64,000 nucleotides of DNA from an uncultured Gemmiger sp. (GCA_944386495.1 CALXBE010000005.1:49389-113388); one strand, 5' to 3'. Counted from the first letter of the stretch, positions 53,142 through 61,388 are shown. Program-made: numbers and translations. The notes: a model not told the origin generated them from the sequence alone.

Positions 53142-53599
53142 CAAAGCGCCTCCCAGGCCCGGACCATTTCACGGTAGAAAGCCCTGGCATTTTCCAGGTC
53201 TTTCTGGTCCGGGTGACCTTTGGCGATTCCCCCTATTATTTTGAAGGGGCCAAAGGTGTCAAACCCCTTGCAGGAAAATTCACCCAGAATGGGGCAGCCT
53301 TTCTCCCGGGCCACTTCTGCCACGGCCTTGGCGCCGGTGCCCTTGAACCCGCCGTAGGTATAGAGGAAAAATACCGGCTTGCCCTGGGGCAGATACTGCC
53401 GGGCAAACTCCACCACCGCTTTCTGGAATTCAAAGCCGTAAATGCCGGAAGCAAGGCCGATACAGTCGTACCCTTCCAGCCGGACCGCCTGGCGGGTGGT
53501 CACATCGATCAGGTCCACCTCTCCCTCCAGGGCCATGGCCTGGGCCACCTTCAGGGTGTTTCCGTGATGGCGGGAATAGTAGCAGATAGCGGTTTTCAT
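53141..53599 (-). CDS. Flavodoxin family protein
   Basis: The 152-residue protein starts MKTAICYYSRHHGNTLKVAQ with the YSRHHGNT FMN loop, then CIGLASGIYGFEFQKAVVEFA and FFLYTYGGFKGTGAKAVAE, both flavin-contacting segments. It is a small electron carrier or quinone-type reductase. It is distinct from the BilS-like flavodoxin at 40464-40955. Confidence 0.87.
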   Translation of the reverse strand: MKTAICYYSRHHGNTLKVAQAMALEGEVDLIDVTTRQAVRLEGYDCIGLASGIYGFEFQKAVVEFARQYLPQGKPVFFLYTYGGFKGTGAKAVAEVAREKGCPILGEFSCKGFDTFGPFKIIGGIAKGHPDQKDLENARAFYREMVRAWEAL

Positions 53600-53615
53600 A
53601 AGGTGTTGCCTCCTT

Positions 53616-54239
53616 TTAGATGGTACGGTAGAAATCTTTTATCAGCCGGGCCAGTTCTTCCGGGGCTTCCTGGTTCAGTTCGTGACCGGCGCCTTCCAGG
53701 ATTTGAAGCTCGCCCCGGGGAAGAAGCCGGGCCAGCCGGGTGCAGGCGTTCAAATTGGCCCGGTCCCGGCTGCCGCAGACCACCAATACAGGGCAGACAA
53801 TGGCACTCAGCCTTTCCGTGAAATCCAGGGATTCCATGCTGGCGCAAAGCCGGATAAACTGCTCCTTGGAAAAACCAGTCCCCTGAAAGAGGGAAGATGG
53901 CATAAAACGAAAGAGAACATTTTGCGCCCGCAAAAGGTTCCGGGGCATCTTGTACTGGGGAGCCGCAAGGACAAGAGAATTTACTTTTCCAGGGTGTTCT
54001 GCGGCATAGTGCAAAGCCAGCACCCCACCCAGAGAAAGGCCGCAGAGATTCAGGGGAGATTCCAGGTTTTTGCAAATCCTGACAACAGAATGGTAGAGAT
54101 TCCCGTAAGTGGCTTCTTCCGAAGAAACCATGGCGGCAAGGTCGGGACAGAGGGCTGTTTTCTCACATCCAAGCTGGCGGAGTACAGTATCCCAACTGGC
54201 AGGGGTTTGGCCCAGTCCGTGCAGAAAGAGTTGATTCAT
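53616..54239 (-). CDS. Alpha/beta hydrolase
   Basis: The 207-residue protein has the LHGLGQTPASW oxyanion region, the nucleophile elbow GLSLGGVLAL, an Asp in VVCGSRDRANL and the catalytic His in EGAGHELNQEAPEEL, so the triad is complete. The substrate is unknown. It overlaps the next upstream gene by 4 bases. Confidence 0.9.
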   Translation of the reverse strand: MNQLFLHGLGQTPASWDTVLRQLGCEKTALCPDLAAMVSSEEATYGNLYHSVVRICKNLESPLNLCGLSLGGVLALHYAAEHPGKVNSLVLAAPQYKMPRNLLRAQNVLFRFMPSSLFQGTGFSKEQFIRLCASMESLDFTERLSAIVCPVLVVCGSRDRANLNACTRLARLLPRGELQILEGAGHELNQEAPEELARLIKDFYRTI

Positions 54240-54556
54240 TCCTGTCCGGCCTCCTGGTCCAGGGCTTCCACCAGAAAACTTACCGGGCGGAACCCATCGT
54301 TGCAGGAGAGCATGGCGGACCGGGGATTCTTCATCCAGCCCTCATAAAAATTTTCGGCCCCATGGCTCAAAGCCAGCACAAAGGGGGAAAGGGTATCCCA
54401 GGCACTCTGGCAGAATCCCTCCGGTTTTTTCCAGCCGTTGGCAATGAATACCTGCCCCTCCACCATATCACAGGCGTGAGCGATGGGATTCTCGTACCGG
54501 GACATCAGGTCCTCATACCGGGCCACCCGCATAACGGTGATTCTGCATTTTTTCAT
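54236..54556 (-). CDS. TIGR04076 family protein
   Basis: The 106-residue protein matches the TIGR04076 pattern: CRITVMRVARYEDL, an ACDMVEGQVFI segment, KKPEGFCQSAWDTLSPFVLALSHGA and a C-terminal LSCNDGFRPVSFLVEAL with conserved Cys. The function is unknown. It overlaps both neighbours by 4 bases. Confidence 0.85.
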   Translation of the reverse strand: MKKCRITVMRVARYEDLMSRYENPIAHACDMVEGQVFIANGWKKPEGFCQSAWDTLSPFVLALSHGAENFYEGWMKNPRSAMLSCNDGFRPVSFLVEALDQEAGQE

Positions 54557-54963
54557 ATAATGATTCCCTCGCAGTGGTCGATCTCGTGCTGGATGATCTG
54601 GGCGGTCCAGCCGGTGAAGGTTTTGATCCGCTCCTGAAACTTTTCATTTTCCCAGCGGACCTTGATGGTTTTCCACCGCTTGGCGGGCCGGACTCCGGTA
54701 AGGGAGAGACAGCCTTCTTCGGTGTCATAGGGATCGGATTTCTTGATGATTTCCGGGTTGAACATGACCATGTAGGAGCCTTCATTCTCAAAGGCAATGA
54801 TACGCTTGTTCACCCCGATCATGTTGGCGGCCATCCCTACACAGCCCTCCTGGTGGTGTTCCAGGGTCTCCAGCAGGTCGGTGGCCACGGCCAAATCCTC
54901 CGGGGTGGACCGCTGGGCTTTCTGTGCCAGGAAGGCTTCATCTTTACAAATATCCCGAATCAT
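54553..54963 (-). CDS. Peptide deformylase family protein (variant)
   Basis: Peptide deformylase removes the N-formyl group from nascent proteins. The 136-residue product keeps motif II EEGCLSL (Cys85) and motif III QHEIDH (His126, Glu127, His130), so the metal site is complete. Motif I reads GMAANMIG, with Met48 where classical enzymes have a catalytic Gln. It is shorter than the typical 150-170 residues and sits in an operon of small hydrolases, away from fmt, so it is probably a paralogue of the main Def. Confidence 0.88.
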   Translation of the reverse strand: MIRDICKDEAFLAQKAQRSTPEDLAVATDLLETLEHHQEGCVGMAANMIGVNKRIIAFENEGSYMVMFNPEIIKKSDPYDTEEGCLSLTGVRPAKRWKTIKVRWENEKFQERIKTFTGWTAQIIQHEIDHCEGIII

Positions 54964-55532
54964 AAATGTTTCTCCTTATCTTCCAGAATTACCCGGGCAA
55001 TGGCTTGGGCAGCAAGGCGGGAACCCTCCCGGCTGGGATGAACTCCGTCAGGGGCGTATAGATCCCGGGCAGGGGAGAGCCGGTAAAACAGGTCCCCCAC
55101 CGGTGCCAGGAGAGCCTGGTTTTCCTCCGCAGCCCGGGAATAAGCCAGGGAAAGATTCCGGGCCATCCCGTCATAGTCCCATCCTTTGGCTGCCAATCGG
55201 GGGCTGTCTTTTTGGTAAGCCCAGGTGGAATAGAAAACAGGGACGGCTCCGGCTTCCCGAATCAGGCGACAAAGTTCTTTTGCGCTCTCCTGAAAGCTCC
55301 CTGGGGAGGTGATGGGGCCGCAGCTCATCTCCTGAAGCACCACATAATCCCAGCCCTTTTCCCACAAGGCCGCCAGAGTCCGGGCGCCCAGCCTGGTCTT
55401 GGGGTTCAGCTGTTCTGCCAGCCGGGCCCCGCCCCGGGTATGATATGTTACCTGGGCTCCGGTCAGTTCCTCTATCAGAAGGGGAAGCTGACCGGCGGAA
55501 GTGAGGCTGTTCCCCAGCATCAAAATACGCAT
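54960..55532 (-). CDS. SGNH/GDSL-type hydrolase
   Basis: The 190-residue protein has the block I MRILMLGNSLTSAG (catalytic Ser), a YVVLQEMSCGPI segment, and the C-terminal DGVHPSREGSRLAA with the Asp-x-x-His pair. It is an esterase of unknown substrate. AAAAGGA precedes the ATG. It overlaps the deformylase gene by 4 bases. Confidence 0.87.
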   Translation of the reverse strand: MRILMLGNSLTSAGQLPLLIEELTGAQVTYHTRGGARLAEQLNPKTRLGARTLAALWEKGWDYVVLQEMSCGPITSPGSFQESAKELCRLIREAGAVPVFYSTWAYQKDSPRLAAKGWDYDGMARNLSLAYSRAAEENQALLAPVGDLFYRLSPARDLYAPDGVHPSREGSRLAAQAIARVILEDKEKHL

Positions 55533-55573
55533 ACATTTAATCCTTTTTTACCAAGATGGAAGCCGAGATTCGG

Positions 55574-55951
55574 TCACTCAATATCGTAGGGCCAGGTGTT
55601 GATTCCGCCGAACTCATAGATGTTGGTGTAACCCAGCTCTGCCAGAGCGGAGGAAGCAGTTTTGCTCCGGTTGCCGCTGCGGCAGTAGACCAGCACGGTG
55701 GAGTCCTTTTCGGGTATTGCCTGGGCGGCGGTGTTCTCATCAATAGTCCCCACCGGCAGCAGGACAGCGCCGGGAATATGGCCGCTGTCATATTCCTCCT
55801 GCTCCCGCACATCCAGAACAATGACCTCCTGAGTGTCCATCATCTCTTTGGCTTCTTCCTGGGTGATTTGGTTGTAGGAACTGTCGGCCTGGCTTCCACC
55901 GCAGCCGGTGAGAAGGAAAAGGGCCAACAGAATGGCTAAAATGCGTTTCAT
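55574..55951 (-). CDS. Rhodanese-like domain lipoprotein
   Basis: The 125-residue protein has a lipobox (LLTGCG) and a rhodanese domain with VIVLDVREQEEYDSGHIPGAVLLP and the active loop VYCRSGNRSK, where Cys should carry persulfide. The domain therefore sits outside the membrane. It overlaps the next upstream gene by 4 bases. The role is probably sulfur handling or redox. Confidence 0.92.
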   Translation of the reverse strand: MKRILAILLALFLLTGCGGSQADSSYNQITQEEAKEMMDTQEVIVLDVREQEEYDSGHIPGAVLLPVGTIDENTAAQAIPEKDSTVLVYCRSGNRSKTASSALAELGYTNIYEFGGINTWPYDIE

Positions 55952-56481
55952 TTCAATACCTCCAAAAGTTTTGCGGCAAAGGTCCGGTGACCTTGCTCTG
56001 TAAAGTGTACCCCGTCATGGGCAAGGGAAATATTCCATTCCCCCGCATTGGCAAAAGAAATCCCGTGCCGGTGGGCTATGGCGGCGCAAAGCTGGGAAAA
56101 AACGGCGGAATCCTCTATCAGCTGCTCATTCGGTACCCATTCCCCCAAAGCCAGGGATGGCGGAGCAATCAGAAGAATTTTTCCGGGCTCCGGGGAAAGC
56201 CCTGCAAGAAACCGGTCCAGAGCCTGGGCGGCCTGCTGAGGACTGCGGCCAAGAAGAAGGTCGTTGGTCCCCAGCATTAGAATGAGAAGGCCGGTGTCCT
56301 GGGGGAAAACCGGGGTGTGCCGGGGAATTTCCCGCCCGTTCAGCCCCATGTTCAGAACATCCCAGCCGGTGCCGGCAGCCAGAAGGTCCACCCAGCGGGA
56401 GTGGGCCGGATACCGCTCCCCCAGCCAGGAACGCGGGTCATAACCGTATGTATTGGAATCGCCAAAACAGACAACCTTCAT
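55948..56481 (-). CDS. SGNH/GDSL arylesterase-type hydrolase
   Basis: The 177-residue protein has VVCFGDSNTYGYDP with the catalytic Ser, LNMGLNGREIP (block II), LILMLGTNDLLLG (block III Asn) and DGVHFTEQGHRTFA (Asp and His). It is related to TesA/aryl-esterase types. It leads the eight-gene operon; ATG 56481 has AGGAGG upstream and a TATAAT -10 lies at 56532-56527, though its -35 falls in the preceding terminator and is weak. Confidence 0.9.
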   Translation of the reverse strand: MKVVCFGDSNTYGYDPRSWLGERYPAHSRWVDLLAAGTGWDVLNMGLNGREIPRHTPVFPQDTGLLILMLGTNDLLLGRSPQQAAQALDRFLAGLSPEPGKILLIAPPSLALGEWVPNEQLIEDSAVFSQLCAAIAHRHGISFANAGEWNISLAHDGVHFTEQGHRTFAAKLLEVLK

Positions 56482-56546
56482 GACGGGGCACCTCCTGGAA
56501 CTGCGGAATATTTTCCGGATGGTTTTATTATACATACTCCCCCGAA

Positions 56547-56585
56547 AAAAGAAACCCTCCTGAAAGGCTCAGGAGGGTTTCTTTT
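56547..56585. terminator. Terminator between the PadR operon and the SGNH-led operon
   Basis: Arms AAAAGAAACCCTCCTGA (56547-56563) and TCAGGAGGGTTTCTTTT (56569-56585). It ends the alpha/beta hydrolase transcript on the minus strand. Confidence 0.9.
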
Positions 56586-56588
56586 GGA

Positions 56589-57314
56589 TTACTGCCGGGG
56601 GTCCCGGGCGAGAAAATCCGCAATGGCGGCGACAGTCTGGGCCTGCTGTTCCTGGGCCGTGATGGTGGCAGGCGGGTCACCCTTCTGGGGACCATAGTTG
56701 CCGAACTGTGCGTGGTTGCCCCCCTGAATCTCCACCACATTTTCAGTGTAGTCCAGATGGTCTTCCACACTCTGGTTCAAAGACCCGTAGACGGTCAGGG
56801 CGTTCTCCGGGGGATAATCCCCGTAAATGTAAGCTCCCATGAGAATGAGCCCTTCCACCTGATCCGGGTGTTCTGTCGCAAACTGGGAAGCCATGGCGCC
56901 GCCCATGGAATGGCCTGCCATGTACCAGTGCTCTACCTGGGGAAACCGGGAAATCACCGACTCCGCTGCGTTGGAATCAAAGATGGCCATATTGAAAGGC
57001 ATCTCGACCAAAATGCAGGTCACTCCGGTTTGACGGATCTGGTCCAGCAGGGGAAGGTAGGCTTCCGCCTCCACCTTGGCCCCCGGATAAAAGATGATGG
57101 CGGTGTCGGTGGGATAGGAGGGGGAGAGGATGGTCAGGTTATCCTGGACCGAAATATTCTCCCCCTGAGCCAGCACCTCCAGAGCCACATCCTGGGCGGG
57201 GTAGTAGTCGGTCAGATAAAAATAGGCCGCTCCGGACAGGATTACCAGAATCAGCAGGAAAATCCCGCAGCCCACCAGCAGCTTTTTGTGCAGGAATTTT
57301 GGCTTGGTGTTCAT
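56589..57314 (-). CDS. Membrane-anchored alpha/beta hydrolase
   Basis: The 241-residue protein has an N-terminal transmembrane anchor (LLVGCGIFLLILVILSGAAYF) and an extracytoplasmic hydrolase domain with the nucleophile elbow YMAGHSMGGAMAS, and a His in IQGGNHAQFGNYG. This is the alpha/beta hydrolase fold-5 group, esterase or lipase-like. It ends the padR operon; AAAGGGAGG precedes the ATG. Confidence 0.87.
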   Translation of the reverse strand: MNTKPKFLHKKLLVGCGIFLLILVILSGAAYFYLTDYYPAQDVALEVLAQGENISVQDNLTILSPSYPTDTAIIFYPGAKVEAEAYLPLLDQIRQTGVTCILVEMPFNMAIFDSNAAESVISRFPQVEHWYMAGHSMGGAMASQFATEHPDQVEGLILMGAYIYGDYPPENALTVYGSLNQSVEDHLDYTENVVEIQGGNHAQFGNYGPQKGDPPATITAQEQQAQTVAAIADFLARDPRQ

Positions 57315-57318
57315 GGGC

Positions 57319-58692
57319 TTACCTCCCTTTTGCAGTGCCGGAGTTCTGGCTGGCGGCCTGCTCCACGACCTTCTTATAAGGCCCTATAATGTACTGATTC
57401 ATCTGGCCTTTCATCTTCTTCTGTACGGAGGGGACCGCCAGCATGGCCCCTACCAGCTTCATCTGCAAAATCCGCTTTTTCTGCTTCTGGGGGAAGTCAT
57501 AGATTCCGTGCTCTTTGTAGAATTTGTGGTCGGCCTTCATCATTCCCTGCATGATATAGATAAGGTCACGGAAAATCTTCATGCCGCCCACCCCGTAAAA
57601 ATTAGCCGGACGGGACAGCTTTTTCTCCAAAGCAAAGACCAAAGCATCAGCCAGAGCCTGAATGTTCTCTTTGGTATTCTCCTCATCGGTGGCTACCCCG
57701 CAGAGGTAATTGCCTCCCACCTCGCTGCGGCCTTCCAGAATCATCCGCAGGTTGCTCTCGTACTTATAGTCCCCGCTGACCAGATACCCGATGGGGGTGC
57801 CATGGGTGACAGTGCGGTGTCCGTTGCAGAACTGCCGGTCATCATAACACTTGAAGCTGGAATGGGTGTAATGGTCCGAGATGGTAAAGGCATACACAAA
57901 CCCGTCGGCGGACTGGATGGTGGTGCGGAGGAACTGGTCAAAACCGTCCTTGTAAACGCACTTCCCGGTAATGGCGCACCCGAAACAGCCCAGGCATCCC
58001 CCGTCAAAGGGGAACTCCCGCAGATTGACCACCCGGCTCTCGAAGGGAAGGGCAGCCCGGAAATCTGTGATCATGTTTTGCAGGTTGATGTCCTCGGGGC
58101 TGTAGTTGGTCACGATGACCACATCTTTCTTCCGGGTCTTGGGCACGCTGGCCAGACTGGGCTGGTAAACCTCCTTTTCCCGGCAGGGCACCTGGGGCGG
58201 AGGGGGAACAAACAACCCATGGTTACAGGAAAACATCAGCTGGTCAAAAAAGTTCCGGGCTTCCTGCTGACCTTGGGAAGTGAGCAAATCGTCCATGTCG
58301 GCAGACAGCCCCCGAATCACATTCATTCCCAGGTCGAAGCAGTTTTCTTCAATGTACCGGTGAGCAGTCACATCATAGAAATGCTTGGAGGTGGTAATTT
58401 GGGAGGCAAACTTACCGGAGAGATTTACTCCGTCCGCTTTGATCAGCTCAATGAGACGGTGAAGCTGATAGGGGGCAATGAAGGTGTAAACCGGATAACA
58501 GAACAAAATCAGGTCTGCCTGTTCCAATTCTGCCCGCAGAGGGGCAAAGTCTTTTTCATAGCTTCGGATGCGCTGCCCCACCGGCAGGAAGGTGAAGGAA
58601 TGCTCGGGATGGAGAGCCTGCAGGTAGAGGGCGGTATGTACTGTTGTGGAATTTTTTCCCTTGGGACTGGCGTTCAAAACAAGAATCTTCAT
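57319..58692 (-). CDS. Two-domain NADPH-dependent FMN reductase/flavodoxin-like protein
   Basis: The 457-residue protein contains two flavodoxin-like halves. The first starts MKILVLNASPKGKNSTTVHTAL with the FMN-loop style ASPKGKNST. The second starts near residue 190 (KKDVVIVTNYSP) and includes a Cys-rich segment, CLGCFGCAITGKCVYKDGFDQF, typical of the metal- or Fe-S-linked NAD(P)H-dependent oxidoreductase group, plus SDHYTHSSFKCYDDRQF. A Lys-rich helical tail follows. It overlaps padR by 4 bases and is the likely PadR-regulated gene, maybe a redox or drug-response enzyme. Confidence 0.84.
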   Translation of the reverse strand: MKILVLNASPKGKNSTTVHTALYLQALHPEHSFTFLPVGQRIRSYEKDFAPLRAELEQADLILFCYPVYTFIAPYQLHRLIELIKADGVNLSGKFASQITTSKHFYDVTAHRYIEENCFDLGMNVIRGLSADMDDLLTSQGQQEARNFFDQLMFSCNHGLFVPPPPQVPCREKEVYQPSLASVPKTRKKDVVIVTNYSPEDINLQNMITDFRAALPFESRVVNLREFPFDGGCLGCFGCAITGKCVYKDGFDQFLRTTIQSADGFVYAFTISDHYTHSSFKCYDDRQFCNGHRTVTHGTPIGYLVSGDYKYESNLRMILEGRSEVGGNYLCGVATDEENTKENIQALADALVFALEKKLSRPANFYGVGGMKIFRDLIYIMQGMMKADHKFYKEHGIYDFPQKQKKRILQMKLVGAMLAVPSVQKKMKGQMNQYIIGPYKKVVEQAASQNSGTAKGR

Positions 58693-59240
58693 GGTTGTTC
58701 CTCCAATTCAGAAAGAAGACGAGTGTACCACTCTATCTCAAAACGGGCAGAGTCGATGCCGTACTGTAGGGTGTATCCTTGGAACCGGAGCACCTGAGGC
58801 CAGTCGACCCCGGCGGGAAGCTCCTGCTGCCCCAACTGCTGGAAATGCTCCTGGATGGCGCAGAGAACCTCGTGGGTCTCTTCCAGCTGCCGGATGTAGT
58901 CCCGGATGGCGGTAATTCGTTCCTCCGGCTTGGCTAACCCGGCGAAAAACAACCGGGAAAGCTCCATATTTTTTACCTTCTCCACCTGCATGGGCTGAGC
59001 CACCCAATGAGAAAAGGCGAGGCGCCCGTCCGGGGTGATGGAAAATATTTTTTTCTGCCGCTTCCCCTGGGTGGCTTCCCGGGAAAAAATTTTGCCCTCC
59101 TTTTCCAGCTTGGAAAGGGCTGTCTGTACGCTGCCGGCACTGTGGGAACAAATCAGGGCGAGGTTTTTCCGGATAAACTGCTGCAGTTCATATCCCGTCA
59201 TGGGGGAGAGAATCAGCAGCCCTAAAATAAGATATTCCAT
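58689..59240 (-). CDS. PadR family transcriptional regulator
   Basis: The 183-residue regulator has an N-terminal winged helix (EYLILGLLILSPMTGYELQQFI, AGSVQTALSKLEKEGKIFSREATQGKRQKKIFSITPDGRLAF) and a C-terminal dimer helical part of the Vir_act_alpha_C type. PadR proteins repress detoxification genes and respond to phenolics or drugs. A perfect 21-base palindrome overlaps its promoter, so it is probably autoregulated. Confidence 0.92.
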   Translation of the reverse strand: MEYLILGLLILSPMTGYELQQFIRKNLALICSHSAGSVQTALSKLEKEGKIFSREATQGKRQKKIFSITPDGRLAFSHWVAQPMQVEKVKNMELSRLFFAGLAKPEERITAIRDYIRQLEETHEVLCAIQEHFQQLGQQELPAGVDWPQVLRFQGYTLQYGIDSARFEIEWYTRLLSELEEQP

Positions 59241-59250
59241 ACTGCCTCCA

Positions 59251-59296
59251 AATATATCTAATAGATATATTATAAAGGAAGGTTGAATTCTGTCAA
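59251..59296 (-). promoter_or_regulatory. padR promoter with palindromic operators
   Basis: On the minus strand: TTGACA (59296-59291), a 16-base spacer and TATAAT (59274-59269). A perfect 21-base palindrome AATATATCTA-A-TAGATATATT (59251-59271) overlaps the -10. A second inverted repeat GGTTGA-N6-TCAACC (59281-59298) overlaps the -35. Confidence 0.85.
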
Positions 59297-59319
59297 CCGG
59301 TTGAATGGCGGAGAAAACG

Positions 59320-59351
59320 AAAAGCCCGGCCTGAAAAAGGCCGGGCTTTTT
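59320..59351 (-). terminator. Terminator after degV
   Basis: Arms AAAAGCCCGGCCT (59320-59332) and AGGCCGGGCTTTT (59338-59350), with runs usable on the minus strand. It separates degV from padR. Confidence 0.88.
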
Positions 59352-59390
59352 GGCTTGATGGTGATGGTGCGCTCTGGCAGAGAACCGCCT

Positions 59391-60257
59391 TTAGCATTCC
59401 CGATTCAGGATGCCGATACCGGCGGCATTGATGCCCACATGACAGGCAATGCTGCAGGGAAGGTCCACATAGGACACAGAAAAATTCGGAAAGGCGGCCT
59501 GGACCTGGTCCCGCCACTGCCGGGCTTTCTCCGGATCTTCAAAGGTGCCTGCCGTTTCAATGGCGAGCTGTTCATCCGGCACTTGGGCGAACCGGTTTAA
59601 CCGGTCCTGTCGGGCCGCTTCAATCATCTTGATTTCCGCCTGCTTCATCCCCCGCACCTTGGCAAAGGCGTCCAGCTTATCCCCCTGTATGGTCAGGACC
59701 GGCTTCAAATTCAAAACCGAGGCAAACGCCGCCGCAGCCGGTGTGACCCGGCCTCCCTTTTTCAGGTATTCCATGGAATCCACCGTAATATAAATGCTGG
59801 CATCGAAGGCCCGGTCTTCCAGATATTTTTTGATTTCCCCCGCAGTCATTCCGCCCTCCATCAGACGGTGGGCGCTTAGAGCAGATTCCGCCTGGGTAAC
59901 GGAAATGCGGTGGTTGTCCACCACCTGTACCTTTCCGCCGTACCGCTCTGCCAGCAGCATGGCAGTGCTGCAGGAATTGCTCAATCCGCTGGACATGGGA
60001 ATATGGACGATTTCATCGTACCCACTTTTCAAGATGTCGTCCCAAAATTCCAGAAGCTGTCCGGGAGAGGGCTGGGAGGAAGAGAGGTCCAGATGATTCT
60101 GCATAGCTCCGTACAGCTGGGGATGGGTGATATCCACACCCTCAAAATAGGACTTTCCGTCCACAATCACCGGCATGGGCAGCACGAATATGCCGGCCTT
60201 TCCGGCGCTTTCCCGGGTGAGCCCGCTGTTTGTATCTGTTGAAATTGCTGTTCTCAT
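59391..60257 (-). CDS. DegV family fatty acid-binding protein
   Basis: The 288-residue protein is a DegV/FakB-type carrier. In Firmicutes FakB proteins present fatty acids to the FakA kinase. Visible marks are AISTDTNSGLTRESA, SSQPSPGQLLEFWDDIL, HIPMSSGLSNSC with the lipid-binding Ser, and SMEYLKKGGRV. No fakA is in the window. It is divergent from the TetR gene. Confidence 0.9.
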   Translation of the reverse strand: MRTAISTDTNSGLTRESAGKAGIFVLPMPVIVDGKSYFEGVDITHPQLYGAMQNHLDLSSSQPSPGQLLEFWDDILKSGYDEIVHIPMSSGLSNSCSTAMLLAERYGGKVQVVDNHRISVTQAESALSAHRLMEGGMTAGEIKKYLEDRAFDASIYITVDSMEYLKKGGRVTPAAAAFASVLNLKPVLTIQGDKLDAFAKVRGMKQAEIKMIEAARQDRLNRFAQVPDEQLAIETAGTFEDPEKARQWRDQVQAAFPNFSVSYVDLPCSIACHVGINAAGIGILNREC

Positions 60258-60360
60258 ATTTTAAGTACCTTTCCGCTCAAAAGCCCGCAACTGCGGGGAA
60301 TCCACAAGTATGATTTTTTTCCTGCGGCAGGGAACCACCCATGAGGAAGGTTGGCTTCCG

Positions 60361-60389
60361 TTGACAGGAGAGAATTTTTACTATAATAT
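60361..60389 (+). promoter_or_regulatory. Promoter of the TetR gene with a nearby palindrome
   Basis: TTGACA (60361-60366), a 17-base spacer and TAATAT (60384-60389), overlapping a TATAAT at 60382-60387. An 11-base perfect palindrome GAAACTGTTTC (60450-60460) sits between promoter and start codon and could be an operator. Confidence 0.6.
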
Positions 60390-60482
60390 GAGACAAGTGT
60401 ATCATTTTGCGGTGGCTTTATCAAGGAGACCACATGAGATAAAAACGGCGAAACTGTTTCACATTTACGAGGAAGGTCAGCC

Positions 60483-61019
60483 ATGGACAAGAGAAAAGAA
60501 GAAAACCTCCGGGTGAAAAAAAGCATCACAAAGGCGTTGTTTCGGATTATGCAGGACAAAAGCCTTTCGGAAATTACCATTACAGAGCTGATCAGGGAAG
60601 CGGATGTGGCCCGGGCCTCCTTTTACCGGAATTACAGCTCGAAAGAGGATGTGCTGCTCACCCTGATACGGGATGTTCTGGAACAGTTCCGCCATGACAT
60701 GGTGGAGGGACCGTACGGAATTTACACATACGAAAACATTCTTCTGAGCTTCCAATACTTTGAACGGTACAAAACTTATGCGCTGGACTTGTATCGTTCC
60801 GGATTCGGAGTTGCCATACTGGAGGAGATCAATCATTTCCATGAAAGTGTGGAGGGGACCATGCCCTCCTCGTCCATAGAAAAATATACGCTGTATATGT
60901 ATACCGGAGCGCTGTTCAATACAGCCATCACCTGGCTGCGGGAGGAAAAGCCGGCTTTCCCCCAGGACATTGCGGCCTGCTTCTTTAAGGAAGTGAGTAA
61001 ATTCCTGGGGATTGAGTAA
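60483..61019 (+). CDS. TetR/AcrR family transcriptional regulator
   Basis: The 178-residue regulator has the TetR HTH: ITKALFRIMQDKSLSEITITELIREADVARASFYRNYSSKEDVLLTLI, then a helical ligand domain. It belongs to the DhaS-like subgroup with a short C-terminal domain. AGGAAGG precedes the ATG. It is divergent from degV, with about 225 bases between them. Confidence 0.92.
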   Translation: MDKRKEENLRVKKSITKALFRIMQDKSLSEITITELIREADVARASFYRNYSSKEDVLLTLIRDVLEQFRHDMVEGPYGIYTYENILLSFQYFERYKTYALDLYRSGFGVAILEEINHFHESVEGTMPSSSIEKYTLYMYTGALFNTAITWLREEKPAFPQDIAACFFKEVSKFLGIE

Positions 61020-61035
61020 AAAATGATATGACAGG

Positions 61036-61079
61036 AAAACCGCCCTCTGAAAACCATAGGCTTTCAGAGGGCGGTTTTT
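61036..61079 (+). terminator. Terminator after the TetR gene
   Basis: Arms AAAACCGCCCTCTGAAA (61036-61052) and TTTCAGAGGGCGGTTTT (61062-61078). Confidence 0.92.
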
Positions 61080-61103
61080 CCATTTTGTTCTGCTTTTGGC
61101 AAT

Positions 61104-61388
61104 TCAGTTTTGGCAATAGAGTTTCAGAAAATTACAGATGCGTTCCTTTACCGCACCAAGGGACTGTTCATTCCCGTATTTGATGTTGATGCAGCGTTTT
61201 CCCTTTTTGCAGGCGGGGAGGCTCTCCGCCAAGCGATTTACAAACTCCTCATGGGAAAAATGAATGGAGAAATGATTCTTCGCAGCGGAAATGGCCACAT
61301 ATCCCTCATTCATCTTTTTCCCCACAAGCCACATGGGCATGGAAAAAGAAATCTTGCAGGTCAGCTGAGGATAATGTAGTAATCTTTT
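61104..61388 (-). pseudogene. 5'-truncated DUF1801 (YdhG-like) protein
   Basis: Reading on the minus strand from 61388 the frame gives KISFSMPMWLVGKKMNEGYVA, then AAKNHFSIHFSHEEFV and a C-terminal KKGKRCINIKYGNEQSLGAVKERICNFL. This is the C-terminal two thirds of a DUF1801 domain, which is related to iron-chaperone/YdhG proteins. The usual 35-45 N-terminal residues are missing and a stop is met at 61391. No ribosome site precedes any start. The break coincides with a fall in GC content, so it probably marks an insertion or deletion boundary. Confidence 0.7.
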
